The notes beneath the pieces were generated by a model. It had not been told where the DNA came from. It ran no database searches and saw only the letters and a program-made list of their open reading frames with translations. Below are positions 42,361 to 50,688 of a stretch of 64,000 bases of DNA, piece after piece. A program made the position numbers and the translations under genes. Location: positions 1-64,000 of the forward strand of contig JAJFFG010000064.1 of NCBI GenBank assembly GCA_021776825.1. The letters are read 5' to 3'. The stretch comes from Planctomycetota bacterium. GTDB taxonomy: Bacteria > Planctomycetota > JAJSAM01 > JAJVHW01. Positions within the stretch are counted from its first letter, which is position 1. Each line of letters opens with the position of its first letter.

Positions 42361-45021
42361 TCAACGTTCGTTGTGGCGCCGGAGTTCGAACTCCGACCAG
42401 TCCATGGCGATCTCGACTCGGTGGGTGGCGCCGTCGCCGGTGATGGTCACGATCGGCTGGGCTGGGACCGTCGCGATGCTCCGTCCGCTGCCGCCGGACG
42501 TGTCCATCTTCGCGAGCGTCAGCTCCACGGTGTACCGACCCGGCTCCCATGCGCGTAGCGTGACCGGCTTCCTCGCGAGGACGGTGTCCGCGGCTTGGTC
42601 GGGGCTGCGTGGGTCGTCGCCCCAACCGGCCGATTCCGGCAGCGGGCCGTCGACGGGAGCACGCCACTTCAGCTGAGCAGACAGCTCGTAGGGAGCAGGC
42701 GGCAGCTTGGCTCCCGGCGCGAGCGTCACGATGACATCGGACAAGGGAACTGGTTCGAGCACGACGGTACGGTCGTCGCTCACGTCACGCAGCGAGACGG
42801 TGCGCCGTCCAGGTGCCGTGACCATGACGTCCAGCTCCTTCGACGCGCTCAGCACGCGGATGCTCTCGGCACCGTAGGCGCGGGCGCCGTTCCAGTAGGT
42901 GTCAGCCCCTCGACCCCGGCCCGCGATCTGATCTCGGTAGTGCACCACCGCGTCCAGCACGGGCTCCCCCTTCGGCGCCCGTGCGCGGATCGTGAAGCCG
43001 CCGAGGTGCCGGCTGAGATCGATGTTCTGCAGGCGCGCGTCGCGCGAGATCGTGCCGGCCACGACGTCGATGTCGTCGATGGACAGGAGAGTCTCCTCTC
43101 CGAAGTACCCGATGGCGATGCGGACCGTGGCCGTTCCCGGTCGCAGCGTCGTGAACTGGAACTCCCCGTCGACCAGCGACGCGAGCAGACCGCTATCTCC
43201 GAACCGGGAGTCGGTGTCGTTGTTCCGCTGCGGGTCTCCGGTGACGCCGACTCGGATGTCTGACGGATCGACTCCATCCGGAACCTGCACAGAGCCGGCG
43301 ATGCCGCCGGCCGGGCGGAGAACGAGGATCATGTCCGTTGCGCCAAGGCGCAGCACGGAGTCGTCGTCGAGGATGTACCCATCGAGGCCGACTCCGACCT
43401 CGACCGGTCTCCCTTCGACCGCCCCCCGCAGTTCGAATCGACCGCTCGCATCGGTCCTCGCCACACTCACCCCGTCGGCAGAGGAGCGCATGCTGTACGT
43501 GTGCTCCATGAGGCCCACCGTCGCGTTGGCGAGCGGGCGCCCTTGCTCATCCTGCACCGTGCCGGCAAGCAGCAGTTCGTTGCCGGCGAACGGCACATCC
43601 CCGACGTCGAACTCCCCGCTGACGATCTCGTCGGGTACGTCGATCGAGGCGACCGACTCGAGCGACCCGACGCGCCCACGCCAGACAACGCGGCCGATGC
43701 GCAGCTGAGCTCCCGGTGCATTCCCAGGCTCCCGATCGAACTCGAAGCGGAAGCCACCGTCTGCCCCGGTCGTACACGCTCTCACGTTCCGCGTGCCGCC
43801 GCTCACCGCACCCGTCTCGATCAGGTCCGCGGTGATCGACAGGTCAGCAACCGGCGTTCCGTCCGGCGTGACGATCCGACCGACGAAGGCGGGGCGGGGT
43901 GCGCCGACTCGGAGGACGACCGTGACGTCGTCGCCGGCGGCGACCGGACCCGCGAACGTCTCCTGCACCGAGGCGGACTGGTCAGCCAAGTTCACGAGGA
44001 CCGCCTTCAGCTGCATCCCGGTCCCAACATGGGCAAAGCGCGCGGCCCTGGCAGCGACGAGTTCAAGCGTCACGCCTGCCTCGAGCTCAGCGTCGTCGTT
44101 CAGGTTGGCGGCCACCGAACCGAGTAGCACTGCGTGCCGAGAGCCCCCGACATCGCCCTCGACACGGCACGTGACGCTCCCGGTCGGTGGGAGAACGAGC
44201 CGGAGCGGCTCGTCGGGGAGCGCTCGCAGATCGACGTCCACGGTCGGTGCCGTCGCCAGCGGGACTCCGAGCGTGACGTGGTGTGTCGACTCGCCCTCCT
44301 CGGCGCGGTCGTCGGACAGGAGTGTGAACGTCGCTCGGCCATCGGCCTGAGTCTGAGCGGTGCTCTGTACGTACGTTCCCGCCGCGTCGGTGACGCCCAT
44401 CACGTGGACCTGGATGTCAGCGACGGGCGCACCAGTGTCCGTGACAACGTCGACGCGAAGGCGGACTGGGGTCTCGAGCCGCAGTATCCAAGCGCCGGAG
44501 TCCTCCGCACTGAGAGTGACCCGACCACGGAGCTCGCCGAGTCGACCGATCGCGAACGCCATGATCGGAAACCGGGGGACCGGGACGTTCCCGGCCGCGT
44601 CGCTCCGGAGCAGCTGGCCACGTTCGGCTACCCATGCGAAGGGACCGTCGTCCGAGATCGGAGCGTCCGCGACCTCCGCCAACTTCGTCCGATCGAACTC
44701 GAGGAACGCGATGCGAGCACCGGCGATCGGCTCGCCGTCGATCGACACGACGCGCAGCGTCCGGCCAGTGTCGGCGGGCGCGACCGAGTCCGCGGAAGGC
44801 GTGGGCGCGCCCGGGACCTCGTCGAACTCCGGCGCCGGCTTCGGGCTGTCGTCGGGCGGCGTGGAACGTCGCGTACGGCGATCGACGCGCTCGCGATCGG
44901 GCGCGGGTTCGGAGATCTCGGCGGGCTCCGCGATCGGGCGTGCGTCGGATTCGGCGCTCGTGAGCCACCACACCGTGGCGGAGATGACCACGAGCAGAGC
45001 AACGGTGACGAGCTTGCGCAT
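42361..45021 (-). CDS. Large membrane-anchored carboxypeptidase-regulatory-like protein
   Basis: An 886-residue protein. GGGAGGA precedes the ATG. After an anchor (LVTVALLVVISATVWWL) and an acidic/Pro linker, beta-sandwich modules repeat: VRLRVDVVTDTGAPVADIQV, FVGRIVTPDGTPVADLSITA, LAGTVQDEQGRPLANATVGL, IAGSVQVPDGVDPSDIRV, each with an internal GxFxF-type strand such as GDGEFQF-like VDGEFQFTTLRPG. The architecture repeats that of 33722 and of the sigma-factor tail. Likely a large envelope protein on the outer face; nothing enzymatic is visible. Confidence 0.85.
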   Translation of the reverse strand: MRKLVTVALLVVISATVWWLTSAESDARPIAEPAEISEPAPDRERVDRRTRRSTPPDDSPKPAPEFDEVPGAPTPSADSVAPADTGRTLRVVSIDGEPIAGARIAFLEFDRTKLAEVADAPISDDGPFAWVAERGQLLRSDAAGNVPVPRFPIMAFAIGRLGELRGRVTLSAEDSGAWILRLETPVRLRVDVVTDTGAPVADIQVHVMGVTDAAGTYVQSTAQTQADGRATFTLLSDDRAEEGESTHHVTLGVPLATAPTVDVDLRALPDEPLRLVLPPTGSVTCRVEGDVGGSRHAVLLGSVAANLNDDAELEAGVTLELVAARAARFAHVGTGMQLKAVLVNLADQSASVQETFAGPVAAGDDVTVVLRVGAPRPAFVGRIVTPDGTPVADLSITADLIETGAVSGGTRNVRACTTGADGGFRFEFDREPGNAPGAQLRIGRVVWRGRVGSLESVASIDVPDEIVSGEFDVGDVPFAGNELLLAGTVQDEQGRPLANATVGLMEHTYSMRSSADGVSVARTDASGRFELRGAVEGRPVEVGVGLDGYILDDDSVLRLGATDMILVLRPAGGIAGSVQVPDGVDPSDIRVGVTGDPQRNNDTDSRFGDSGLLASLVDGEFQFTTLRPGTATVRIAIGYFGEETLLSIDDIDVVAGTISRDARLQNIDLSRHLGGFTIRARAPKGEPVLDAVVHYRDQIAGRGRGADTYWNGARAYGAESIRVLSASKELDVMVTAPGRRTVSLRDVSDDRTVVLEPVPLSDVIVTLAPGAKLPPAPYELSAQLKWRAPVDGPLPESAGWGDDPRSPDQAADTVLARKPVTLRAWEPGRYTVELTLAKMDTSGGSGRSIATVPAQPIVTITGDGATHRVEIAMDWSEFELRRHNER

Positions 45022-45087
45022 CCGCAGTCCTCCCGGGGCAGGCCATCGTACGGCCCCCGGGGCTCGGCGTCGGTTGCGTGAGATCGC

Positions 45088-45486
45088 TCAGCGTCGAAGG
45101 AGCTCGACGTCGGCCTCGTGACCCGGCGCGCCGGCGAGGCGGGCGTCCAGCGTGAGGAGTGGGGCGTCGAGCGCCTCGGCGAGAGCGACGTACGCGGCGT
45201 CGTACGGCGTGAGGTTCTCGCGCAACGCCCAGATGCGTGGGAGCAGCTCTCGGTGAGCGTGGCGCGCGATGCAGAGGTCGTTGACCAGGGCCAGCGCTAC
45301 GGCGGCGTCGCGCGTGGACATGGATCCGCTGGCGGCCGAGCGTCGCAGCACGCTCGCCAGCTCAAGATCCACGAGGTGCGGTGCGTGGAGGTCCTCGCCG
45401 TCGACGAGCACGCGGTCGGCCACGTCGCGCCACGCGGGCCCGCGGACGAGCAGCTCGGCGACGGCCGAGGCGTCGACGACGATCAC
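45088..45486 (-). CDS. vapC: PIN-domain ribonuclease toxin (VapC/FitB type)
   Basis: A 132-residue PIN domain. The acidic triad or quartet is present: Asp5 (IVVDASAVAELL), Glu in LVDLELASVLRR, Asp in LTPYDAAYVALAEAL and Asp in LLTLDARLAG. Such toxins are Mg-dependent RNases cleaving tRNA or rRNA and are held in check by the co-encoded antitoxin. The start overlaps the antitoxin stop by four bases (ATGA), the standard toxin-antitoxin layout. Confidence 0.93.
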   Translation of the reverse strand: MIVVDASAVAELLVRGPAWRDVADRVLVDGEDLHAPHLVDLELASVLRRSAASGSMSTRDAAVALALVNDLCIARHAHRELLPRIWALRENLTPYDAAYVALAEALDAPLLTLDARLAGAPGHEADVELLRR

Positions 45487-45713
45487 CGGGCGTCGCGGTC
45501 TGCGCGGACGAGGTACTCCACCGGCTTCGGCGTGTCGAGCGGGACGAGACGCTCGAGGCGTTCGCGCATCTCCGCAGGCGTCGGACGCGCGGCCAGCCGC
45601 ACGACCTCGGCGAGGAGGTAGTCCGAAAGCGAGAGTCCCGCCAGCGCAGCGCGCGCCTTGAGGCGGCGGTGGAGATCGGACGGGACGTTGCGGATCTGAA
45701 GCGTGGACGCCAT
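45483..45713 (-). CDS. Ribbon-helix-helix antitoxin (FitA/VapB type)
   Basis: A 76-residue antitoxin. It opens TLQIRNVPSDLHRRLKARAA, the ribbon-helix-helix DNA-binding fold of the Arc/MetJ type seen in FitA, followed by GLSLSDYLLAEVVRLA. The C-terminal tail (DTPKPVEYLVRADRDAR) would insert into the toxin active site. The ATG at 45713 is favoured; one could also start ten codons earlier at 45743. It would bind its own promoter, where an ATGCA/TGCAT palindrome is present. Confidence 0.9.
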   Translation of the reverse strand: MASTLQIRNVPSDLHRRLKARAALAGLSLSDYLLAEVVRLAARPTPAEMRERLERLVPLDTPKPVEYLVRADRDAR

Positions 45714-45726
45714 GCGACTAGCATGG

Positions 45727-45743
45727 ATGCATGTGGATTGCAT
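45727..45743. promoter_or_regulatory. Putative antitoxin operator palindrome
   Basis: ATGCA (45727-45731) and TGCAT (45739-45743) form an interrupted palindrome with a seven-base spacer, 14 bases upstream of the antitoxin start. Toxin-antitoxin operons are usually autoregulated by the RHH antitoxin binding such sites. The local sequence also contains GGAT repeats and is AT-richer than neighbours. Confidence 0.45.
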
Positions 45744-45881
45744 GTCAAGGCCTTGGTTGGGCGACTGGAGGCTGTGGGCGTACCTGAGAAGGACGTACGG
45801 CAACCCCGTTTGGTTACCGGCTCTGCCGGGCACGAGGTAGCGGGCCGGCAGCGGTTCCGTCGTGCGTGATCGCGCATCGCG

Positions 45882-46265
45882 CTACAGGACGGCGGTCACC
45901 CCAGCCGCCACGAGGGCGAGCGCTGCGGCAATCCAGTCGACGATGACGACCGCTCTTCCGAAGCGGAGGCACGGTCCGTCCGGCACCTCATGGCTGGCTT
46001 CGACCATCGCGAAGAGCGGCACGTTGGTCATGCAGATGAGAAATGCGAAGAACACCCCTTGGAACGGCAGTGCCGAGGACCCCCCAACGATCGCCATCGT
46101 GAGACCCGCGAAGAGGTAGGCGACGCCCAGGGCGGTTGGCGGTGTGAGGAACAGCACGGGGACGATGGAGCCCGGGCCGAGCCCGCGCGATCGGGGTCCT
46201 TCGCCGGGCTTATGGGGGGCCCGCCACTCCGCGGGGAGATCATCGGCGTCCGTCGCCTCGCTCAC
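45882..46265 (-). CDS. Three-helix membrane protein of unknown function
   Basis: A 127-residue protein from GTG 46265 with a short charged N-terminus and three predicted spans: IVPVLFLTPPTALGVAYLFA, GVFFAFLICMTNVPLFAMV and AVVIVDWIAAALALVAAGV. It overlaps the previous gene's stop by four bases (GTGA), so it is the third member of the operon led by the pseudopilin-like gene. No family is recognised. The longer open frame upstream is the shadow of that neighbour. Confidence 0.7.
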   Translation of the reverse strand: MSEATDADDLPAEWRAPHKPGEGPRSRGLGPGSIVPVLFLTPPTALGVAYLFAGLTMAIVGGSSALPFQGVFFAFLICMTNVPLFAMVEASHEVPDGPCLRFGRAVVIVDWIAAALALVAAGVTAVL

Positions 46266-46792
46266 TGGGCTTCGTCTCCGCGCGCACGGCGCGCGACGCG
46301 CGCGACGCGCTCGCGCTCCTCGGGCGAGATCCGTGTCTCGCTGAGCTCGTCGATCCAGGTCCAGCGCCCCACGCGCACGTAGAGCGACCACGTGCGCCCG
46401 CCGCGGTCCATCCGCTGAGCGGACCGGACGTACGGGAACTTCGTGCGCGCGCGGTAGTTCAGCACCCACGAGAGCGCCTCGTCGATCGGCGACTCCCCCG
46501 CAAACAACGTCACCACAGCTCCCGAGCGTTCGTACCCCCAGTTGTGCGTACGACCGCCCCGCGGATCGACCCAGTTGTCGACGCTGCGTGCGGCGACGCC
46601 GCCGGGAACACGCGTCATCCAGAGCACGGCCGGGAGAGGGCGGTCGAGCCCCGCCTGGTTGCGCCAGATCGTCGCCACGATGACGCTGGGGAGGAACACC
46701 ACTGCCGCGGCAAGGAGGAGAGTCCAGCGACCGGGCTTCCCGGGTGACTCCCCACCGGAGAGCTCGAGCCAGGTCTCACGCAGCGCATTCAC
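46262..46792 (-). CDS. Membrane-anchored protein of unknown function
   Basis: About 176 residues from a GTG at 46792. One transmembrane segment (WTLLLAAAVVFLPSVIVATIW) is followed by an extracytoplasmic domain with DPRGGRTHNWGYERSGAVVT and SWVLNYRARTKFPYVRS, ending in a cytoplasm-like basic tail. It lies ten bases after the pseudopilin-like gene and overlaps the next gene by four bases. Possibly an accessory of that pilin-like operon; no family known. Confidence 0.7.
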   Translation of the reverse strand: MNALRETWLELSGGESPGKPGRWTLLLAAAVVFLPSVIVATIWRNQAGLDRPLPAVLWMTRVPGGVAARSVDNWVDPRGGRTHNWGYERSGAVVTLFAGESPIDEALSWVLNYRARTKFPYVRSAQRMDRGGRTWSLYVRVGRWTWIDELSETRISPEERERVARVARRARGDEAQ

Positions 46793-46802
46793 CGGCGTGC
46801 AC

Positions 46803-47537
46803 CTAGTCCGACGGCAGCGACCACGTCGACCACGTGTTCGTGTCCGGTCCGATCCCGCGCTCGAGGCGGCCATCGACGATCGGTGCGGCATCCGGAGGAG
46901 GGCCGGCCGCGCCGGAGTAGCGACGGGAGTCGGTCGCCAGCACTGTGCCGTGGGCGTCGATGACGAGGGTGACCTTGCCGGTGGCGCCGTAGCGATCCGG
47001 CCACGCGTAGCAGAGCAGCTCGGTCTCGGCAGCGTCGGGATCCATGGCGTCCGGATCGATGGCGTCGACCGGCGGATCCGCCGGGACCCACGCGCCGTCG
47101 GCGCCGCGGAGGAAGATGGCGAAGCTGTACCCCGAGCGGTGGACGATCCCGTTGACGTCGCGCGTGCGGTACGCGCCCGAGAGAACCGGAGGTTGGATCA
47201 GGTGCGTGCGTCCGCGCGGCACGATCGCGCCCGACAACTCGCGGAGCGACCCGCACTCACCGACCCCGTCGCCGTCGAGGTCGACGATCGAGGCCTCCCG
47301 GAACTCCCGCTGCGCGTTGACGATCCCGCGCAGACTCGACGACGCGGAGACGTCGTTGCGATTGATCCGGGCGTACGTGAGATTCGGGACCGCGATCGCG
47401 ACGAGCACCGCGACGAAACCGAGCGCGGCGAACCAGCGCCACCGCTGAGCGACGGTCCGCCAGACCGATGCATCGCGCCACGTGCGCGGTGCGCGTGGCG
47501 GGGCAAACACTGTGTCGGGGACCGAGGGCGGGTCCAT
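46803..47537 (-). CDS. Pseudopilin-like membrane protein
   Basis: About 244 residues. A single N-terminal hydrophobic helix (WFAALGFVAVLVAIAVPNLT) continues without break into YARINRNDVSASSSLRGIVNAQREFREA, the layout of type II secretion pseudopilins and of Planctomycetota prepilin-like proteins. The classical prepilin peptidase site (G-F-T-L-x-E) is missing, so processing may differ. The C-terminal globular part contains DLDGDGVGECGSLRELSG, a calcium-loop-like motif. It is the first gene of a three-gene minus-strand operon. The ATG at 47537 is used rather than the longer frame. Confidence 0.72.
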   Translation of the reverse strand: MDPPSVPDTVFAPPRAPRTWRDASVWRTVAQRWRWFAALGFVAVLVAIAVPNLTYARINRNDVSASSSLRGIVNAQREFREASIVDLDGDGVGECGSLRELSGAIVPRGRTHLIQPPVLSGAYRTRDVNGIVHRSGYSFAIFLRGADGAWVPADPPVDAIDPDAMDPDAAETELLCYAWPDRYGATGKVTLVIDAHGTVLATDSRRYSGAAGPPPDAAPIVDGRLERGIGPDTNTWSTWSLPSD

Positions 47538-47603
47538 GCCTTTCCCATCGGCTTCACGCGATGAGGATCGCAGCCGCTGTCCCGTCCGAGTCCTCACGCG
47601 AGG

Positions 47604-48407
47604 CTAGGGCGACGCGATCGCGTCGCGGTGCGCCACGACGTATGCGTGCTCCCGTAACGTCCAGTCGATCGAGCCCTGCATCTGCTCTGCAGTCGCCAGT
47701 CCGCCGGAGTTGGTCTGCAGCCGCTCCGACCAGAAGTGCACGTTGCGCGTCTGACGATCGCAGATCGCGTCCACGAGTCGGCGGCGCCGTTCGTCGTCGA
47801 GGTCGTACGCGTCGATCAGCGCGCGTACCTGTCGCACCTGACGCGCGATCGGTTGTCGATCCGGCCGCGACGAGAGGCACCACGCCCACACGGCGTACGC
47901 GACGTCCTCGATCGGATCGCCCGGGGCCGCCATGTCGAAGTCGATCAGAGCCACCGGGGCGCCGTCGCGGAAAACGAAGTTGTTCGGGCCGGGATCGTGG
48001 TGACAGACGACCTCGCAGTTACCGGCGAGATCGCTGCCGCGCGTCGCCTCGTGGAACGCTCGCAGGAGCGTTCCCGCGGCGGCGACGTCTTCGGTGCGAT
48101 GACGTCGCCAGCTCGGGTGGACCACGCCGTCGATGTACGAGAACGTGTCGCGACCGGCAGCATCGCGACCGAGGTGGCGCGGCGCCGCCGTGAACCGGCG
48201 CTCGGCCAGCAATCCGAGCAGCGCGGCGACGAACGGAGACGTCGGCTGCGCCGGACGTCGCACCGTGTCGTCCACACGAACGACTCCGACGGTCATGCGT
48301 CCACCGGGAAGCGGGATCTCCATTCCGGGCAGCACCTGTTGACGCACACGACGAGGGTAGGCCCGGACGGAGACGTCGCCCCCGATCAGCTCAGTGAGCG
48401 GCTCCAC
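47604..48407 (-). CDS. Aminoglycoside-phosphotransferase-like kinase
   Basis: A 267-residue APH-fold protein. The catalytic loop is VVCHHDPGPNNFVF and the metal motif VALIDFDMAAPGDPIEDVAY, both in the right order. The N-lobe is short. It is the last of three coupled genes: its ATG lies 22 bases inside the end of the preceding GNAT gene. Together with the ClbS-like and GNAT genes it may form a detoxification set. Substrate unknown. Confidence 0.86.
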   Translation of the reverse strand: MEPLTELIGGDVSVRAYPRRVRQQVLPGMEIPLPGGRMTVGVVRVDDTVRRPAQPTSPFVAALLGLLAERRFTAAPRHLGRDAAGRDTFSYIDGVVHPSWRRHRTEDVAAAGTLLRAFHEATRGSDLAGNCEVVCHHDPGPNNFVFRDGAPVALIDFDMAAPGDPIEDVAYAVWAWCLSSRPDRQPIARQVRQVRALIDAYDLDDERRRRLVDAICDRQTRNVHFWSERLQTNSGGLATAEQMQGSIDWTLREHAYVVAHRDAIASP

Positions 48408-49258
48408 GTCACGCTGCGGTCCTGCGTGACGAAGCCCAGGCGTCGGTACGCGCGGTCGGCGGCGACACTCGACTCGAGGTTCGCCACGAGGGCGTGCGTT
48501 GCCCCGAGTGCGTGGAGGCGTCGGAGCCCCTCGGTCATCAGAGCCGAGGCCAGGCCGCGGCGGCGGTGATCTGGGCTACACCCGACGGGTTCGAACACGC
48601 CGAACGCGTTGGCCTCGTCGAACCAGGTCAGTGCGAACGCGACGGGTGTCCCGTCGGCGGCCACGGCGACGAGATCGAGGTCGGCGCGATACGCGGCCGC
48701 GGCTTGGACGACTCGATACGCGCGGACGGGACGACCGGCGCCGGCGACGCGGTGCAACTCCTCCAGCACGTCGGGATCGACCGAGTCGCGGATCGCGTAG
48801 CCGGGAGGCAGCGTCGGCGCGGCAGGCGCGGACGTCAGTTCTCGGACCCCGTACCACGAGAACGCCTCGTCTCCCGGTGCGTATCCCCGTTCGCGAAGCA
48901 GCTCCGCGTACGCGGTGTCGCTGTCGAGTGCGCGAACGCCGACCTCGGTGTGGCCGTTCGTTCGCTGCCAGTCCTCGCCCCAGTCGAGTAACTCCGTGGT
49001 CGCGGCGGCGTGGGCCGGATGCACGATCAGGTCGAGGAACTCCGGCTCCGGCCAGACGAATCCGACGAGTGCGTCGTTCGCGAACCAGAGTCGGGACGAG
49101 TGGAGCGGCTCGTCCGCGGACTCCTGTGCGAGCCAGTAGCCGAGGTCGCCGATCGTGAATGGCACGTGCGGGCCGGTGGCGGCGTACACGTCCTGCACGA
49201 GTCGCACGATGGCCGCGTGGTCCGCGGCGTCCCGATAGGCGCGCGCGACGTAGCTCAT
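48386..49258 (-). CDS. Double-GNAT acetyltransferase
   Basis: About 290 residues. The N-terminal half is a degenerate GNAT (SYVARAYRDAADHAAIVRLV; AYAELLRERGY) and the C-terminal half a complete one with the acetyl-CoA loop SPDHRRRGLASALMTEGL and the end motif NLESSVAADRAYRRLGF. This tandem form resembles mycothiol-synthase-like and antibiotic acetyltransferases. The ATG at 49258 is set by its four-base overlap with the upstream ClbS-like stop. It is the middle gene of the coupled operon. Confidence 0.86.
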   Translation of the reverse strand: MSYVARAYRDAADHAAIVRLVQDVYAATGPHVPFTIGDLGYWLAQESADEPLHSSRLWFANDALVGFVWPEPEFLDLIVHPAHAAATTELLDWGEDWQRTNGHTEVGVRALDSDTAYAELLRERGYAPGDEAFSWYGVRELTSAPAAPTLPPGYAIRDSVDPDVLEELHRVAGAGRPVRAYRVVQAAAAYRADLDLVAVAADGTPVAFALTWFDEANAFGVFEPVGCSPDHRRRGLASALMTEGLRRLHALGATHALVANLESSVAADRAYRRLGFVTQDRSVTWSRSLS

Positions 49259-49755
49259 CGCCGTGCCCGGCTCCATCGACGCAGGATCTTCGACGCCGTG
49301 CGGTAGTGGCTGACGGTGTTGGAGCCGACGTACGTCACGAGTGCGTTCTTGCTGGTCCAGGCGAAGCGACCGGGCGTGAAGAGCTCGTCCTCGGAGAGTC
49401 CGCGCACGGAGGCCAGTACCTCGACGTACGACGCATCGAATTCGGCGCGAACCACGTCGACAGCCCGGTCCCGATGCATGGCCTGGATCGCGCGATTGAG
49501 CGCGGGAGTCTGGTTCCACGTGTACCCCGGTGCCGGGAGCTCAGGCGTCTCACCCGCGCGCTCTGCGCGATGCCAGCTCAGGAGCATCTGCTCCCACGCG
49601 AGGAGATGCGCGACCAGGTCATGGACGGTCCAGCCGTCTCCCCAGACACCGGCCTCGCGGTGGTCCCGGCCCGGCACGGACTCGAGCAGCGCGACGAACG
49701 TGGCATGCTCGGCCTCGACGCGCTCGACCAACTCGTGCTTCGATGCGTACTTCAC
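49255..49755 (-). CDS. ClbS/DfsB-family four-helix protein
   Basis: A 166-residue protein of the ClbS/DfsB (DUF1706) family: KHELVERVEAEHATFVALLE at the start, VWGDGWTVHDLVAHLLAWEQ with DinB-like His, then PGYTWNQTPALNRAIQA and the C-terminal NTVSHYRTASKILRRW. ClbS is the self-resistance protein for colibactin, which opens its DNA-alkylating cyclopropane; most relatives have unknown substrates. It leads a tightly coupled operon with GNAT and phosphotransferase genes. No biosynthetic genes for a toxin are present in the window. Confidence 0.88.
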   Translation of the reverse strand: MKYASKHELVERVEAEHATFVALLESVPGRDHREAGVWGDGWTVHDLVAHLLAWEQMLLSWHRAERAGETPELPAPGYTWNQTPALNRAIQAMHRDRAVDVVRAEFDASYVEVLASVRGLSEDELFTPGRFAWTSKNALVTYVGSNTVSHYRTASKILRRWSRARR

Positions 49756-49832
49756 GGAAATCAGCGTCTCACGTCCACTCGTTGTTCGACAGCATCGCGG
49801 GACAGCCGCGCTGACGCCGCCTCAGGCGAACC

Positions 49833-50675
49833 TCAGCCCGCGGTCGGGGGAGCGATGCCGATCACCTCGCGCGCGGGACCGACCAGCGCCGGTCCGCGGC
49901 GGCACGCCCACGGCTGACCGTTCAGGCCCCCAATCGTGTTGCCGTGCTCGATGACGTCGCCGTGTTGCAGAACGTACGCGCCCGTGTCGCGAAGCAACGC
50001 TGCCACGGCCCCGAGGTCCAGCCCGCTGACTCGACACTGGATGTCCGGCAGGCCCAGCGCGGCGAGCCCGAGCGTGTCCATGACGACCTCATCGTCGGTC
50101 GAGTTCTCGACGCGGAAGAGCCGGACGTTCAGGAACGGGTCGATCACGGTCGCCGCATCGCGGTCGTTCATCGCGAACACAGCCGGCTCTCGAACGCACT
50201 GGATCGCCGGGCAGAGCACGGCCGCCGGGCGGAGGACCTCAACGAGCCCGTCGAGCGCGCGACACATGCGCTCGACGCGATCGATATGCGGGGCTTGCTC
50301 GAGTGCGCCGTCGTTCACTGTCAGGTGACCGAGCAGATCCGACACGAGAACGCTGTGTGTGCAACGTCCGACCACATTGCGTGCGGACTCCCAGCCCCAC
50401 GTCTGCTGCAGGGCCTCGTCGGCCCGCGTCGCCTGGAACGGCGCCGGAGGGAACACACCGAGGAACGGCCCTGGGCGTTCGTTCGTGCCACCCAGTCGGA
50501 AGCCGACGAAGTGACCGTCATCGGAGTGCCGCGGCTGCGCGACGTCGAACCGTCGCCGCAGCGCCGCGACCATCGTGGCGACGTCGAAGTCCGGCTCGTG
50601 CTCGAACAGAAGATCGAACATGTACGCCCGGCTCGGCCACTGTTCACCGTCGCCGCCTGTCGTGTGATCGGTCAC
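49833..50675 (-). CDS. DUF4261 protein
   Basis: A 280-residue protein matching the DUF4261 family, most clearly at the C-terminus: VVMDTLGLAALGLPDIQCRV, then GDVIEHGNTIGGLNG and ALVGPAREVIGI. The N-terminal half has ALRRRFDVAQPRHSDDGHF and a conserved-looking HSVLVSDLLG. The family has no assigned function and occurs singly. It sits 13 bases after the stop of the CAP-like gene on the same strand, so both could share a transcript. Confidence 0.85.
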   Translation of the reverse strand: MTDHTTGGDGEQWPSRAYMFDLLFEHEPDFDVATMVAALRRRFDVAQPRHSDDGHFVGFRLGGTNERPGPFLGVFPPAPFQATRADEALQQTWGWESARNVVGRCTHSVLVSDLLGHLTVNDGALEQAPHIDRVERMCRALDGLVEVLRPAAVLCPAIQCVREPAVFAMNDRDAATVIDPFLNVRLFRVENSTDDEVVMDTLGLAALGLPDIQCRVSGLDLGAVAALLRDTGAYVLQHGDVIEHGNTIGGLNGQPWACRRGPALVGPAREVIGIAPPTAG

Positions 50676-50688
50676 TGCCGACGCCCGC

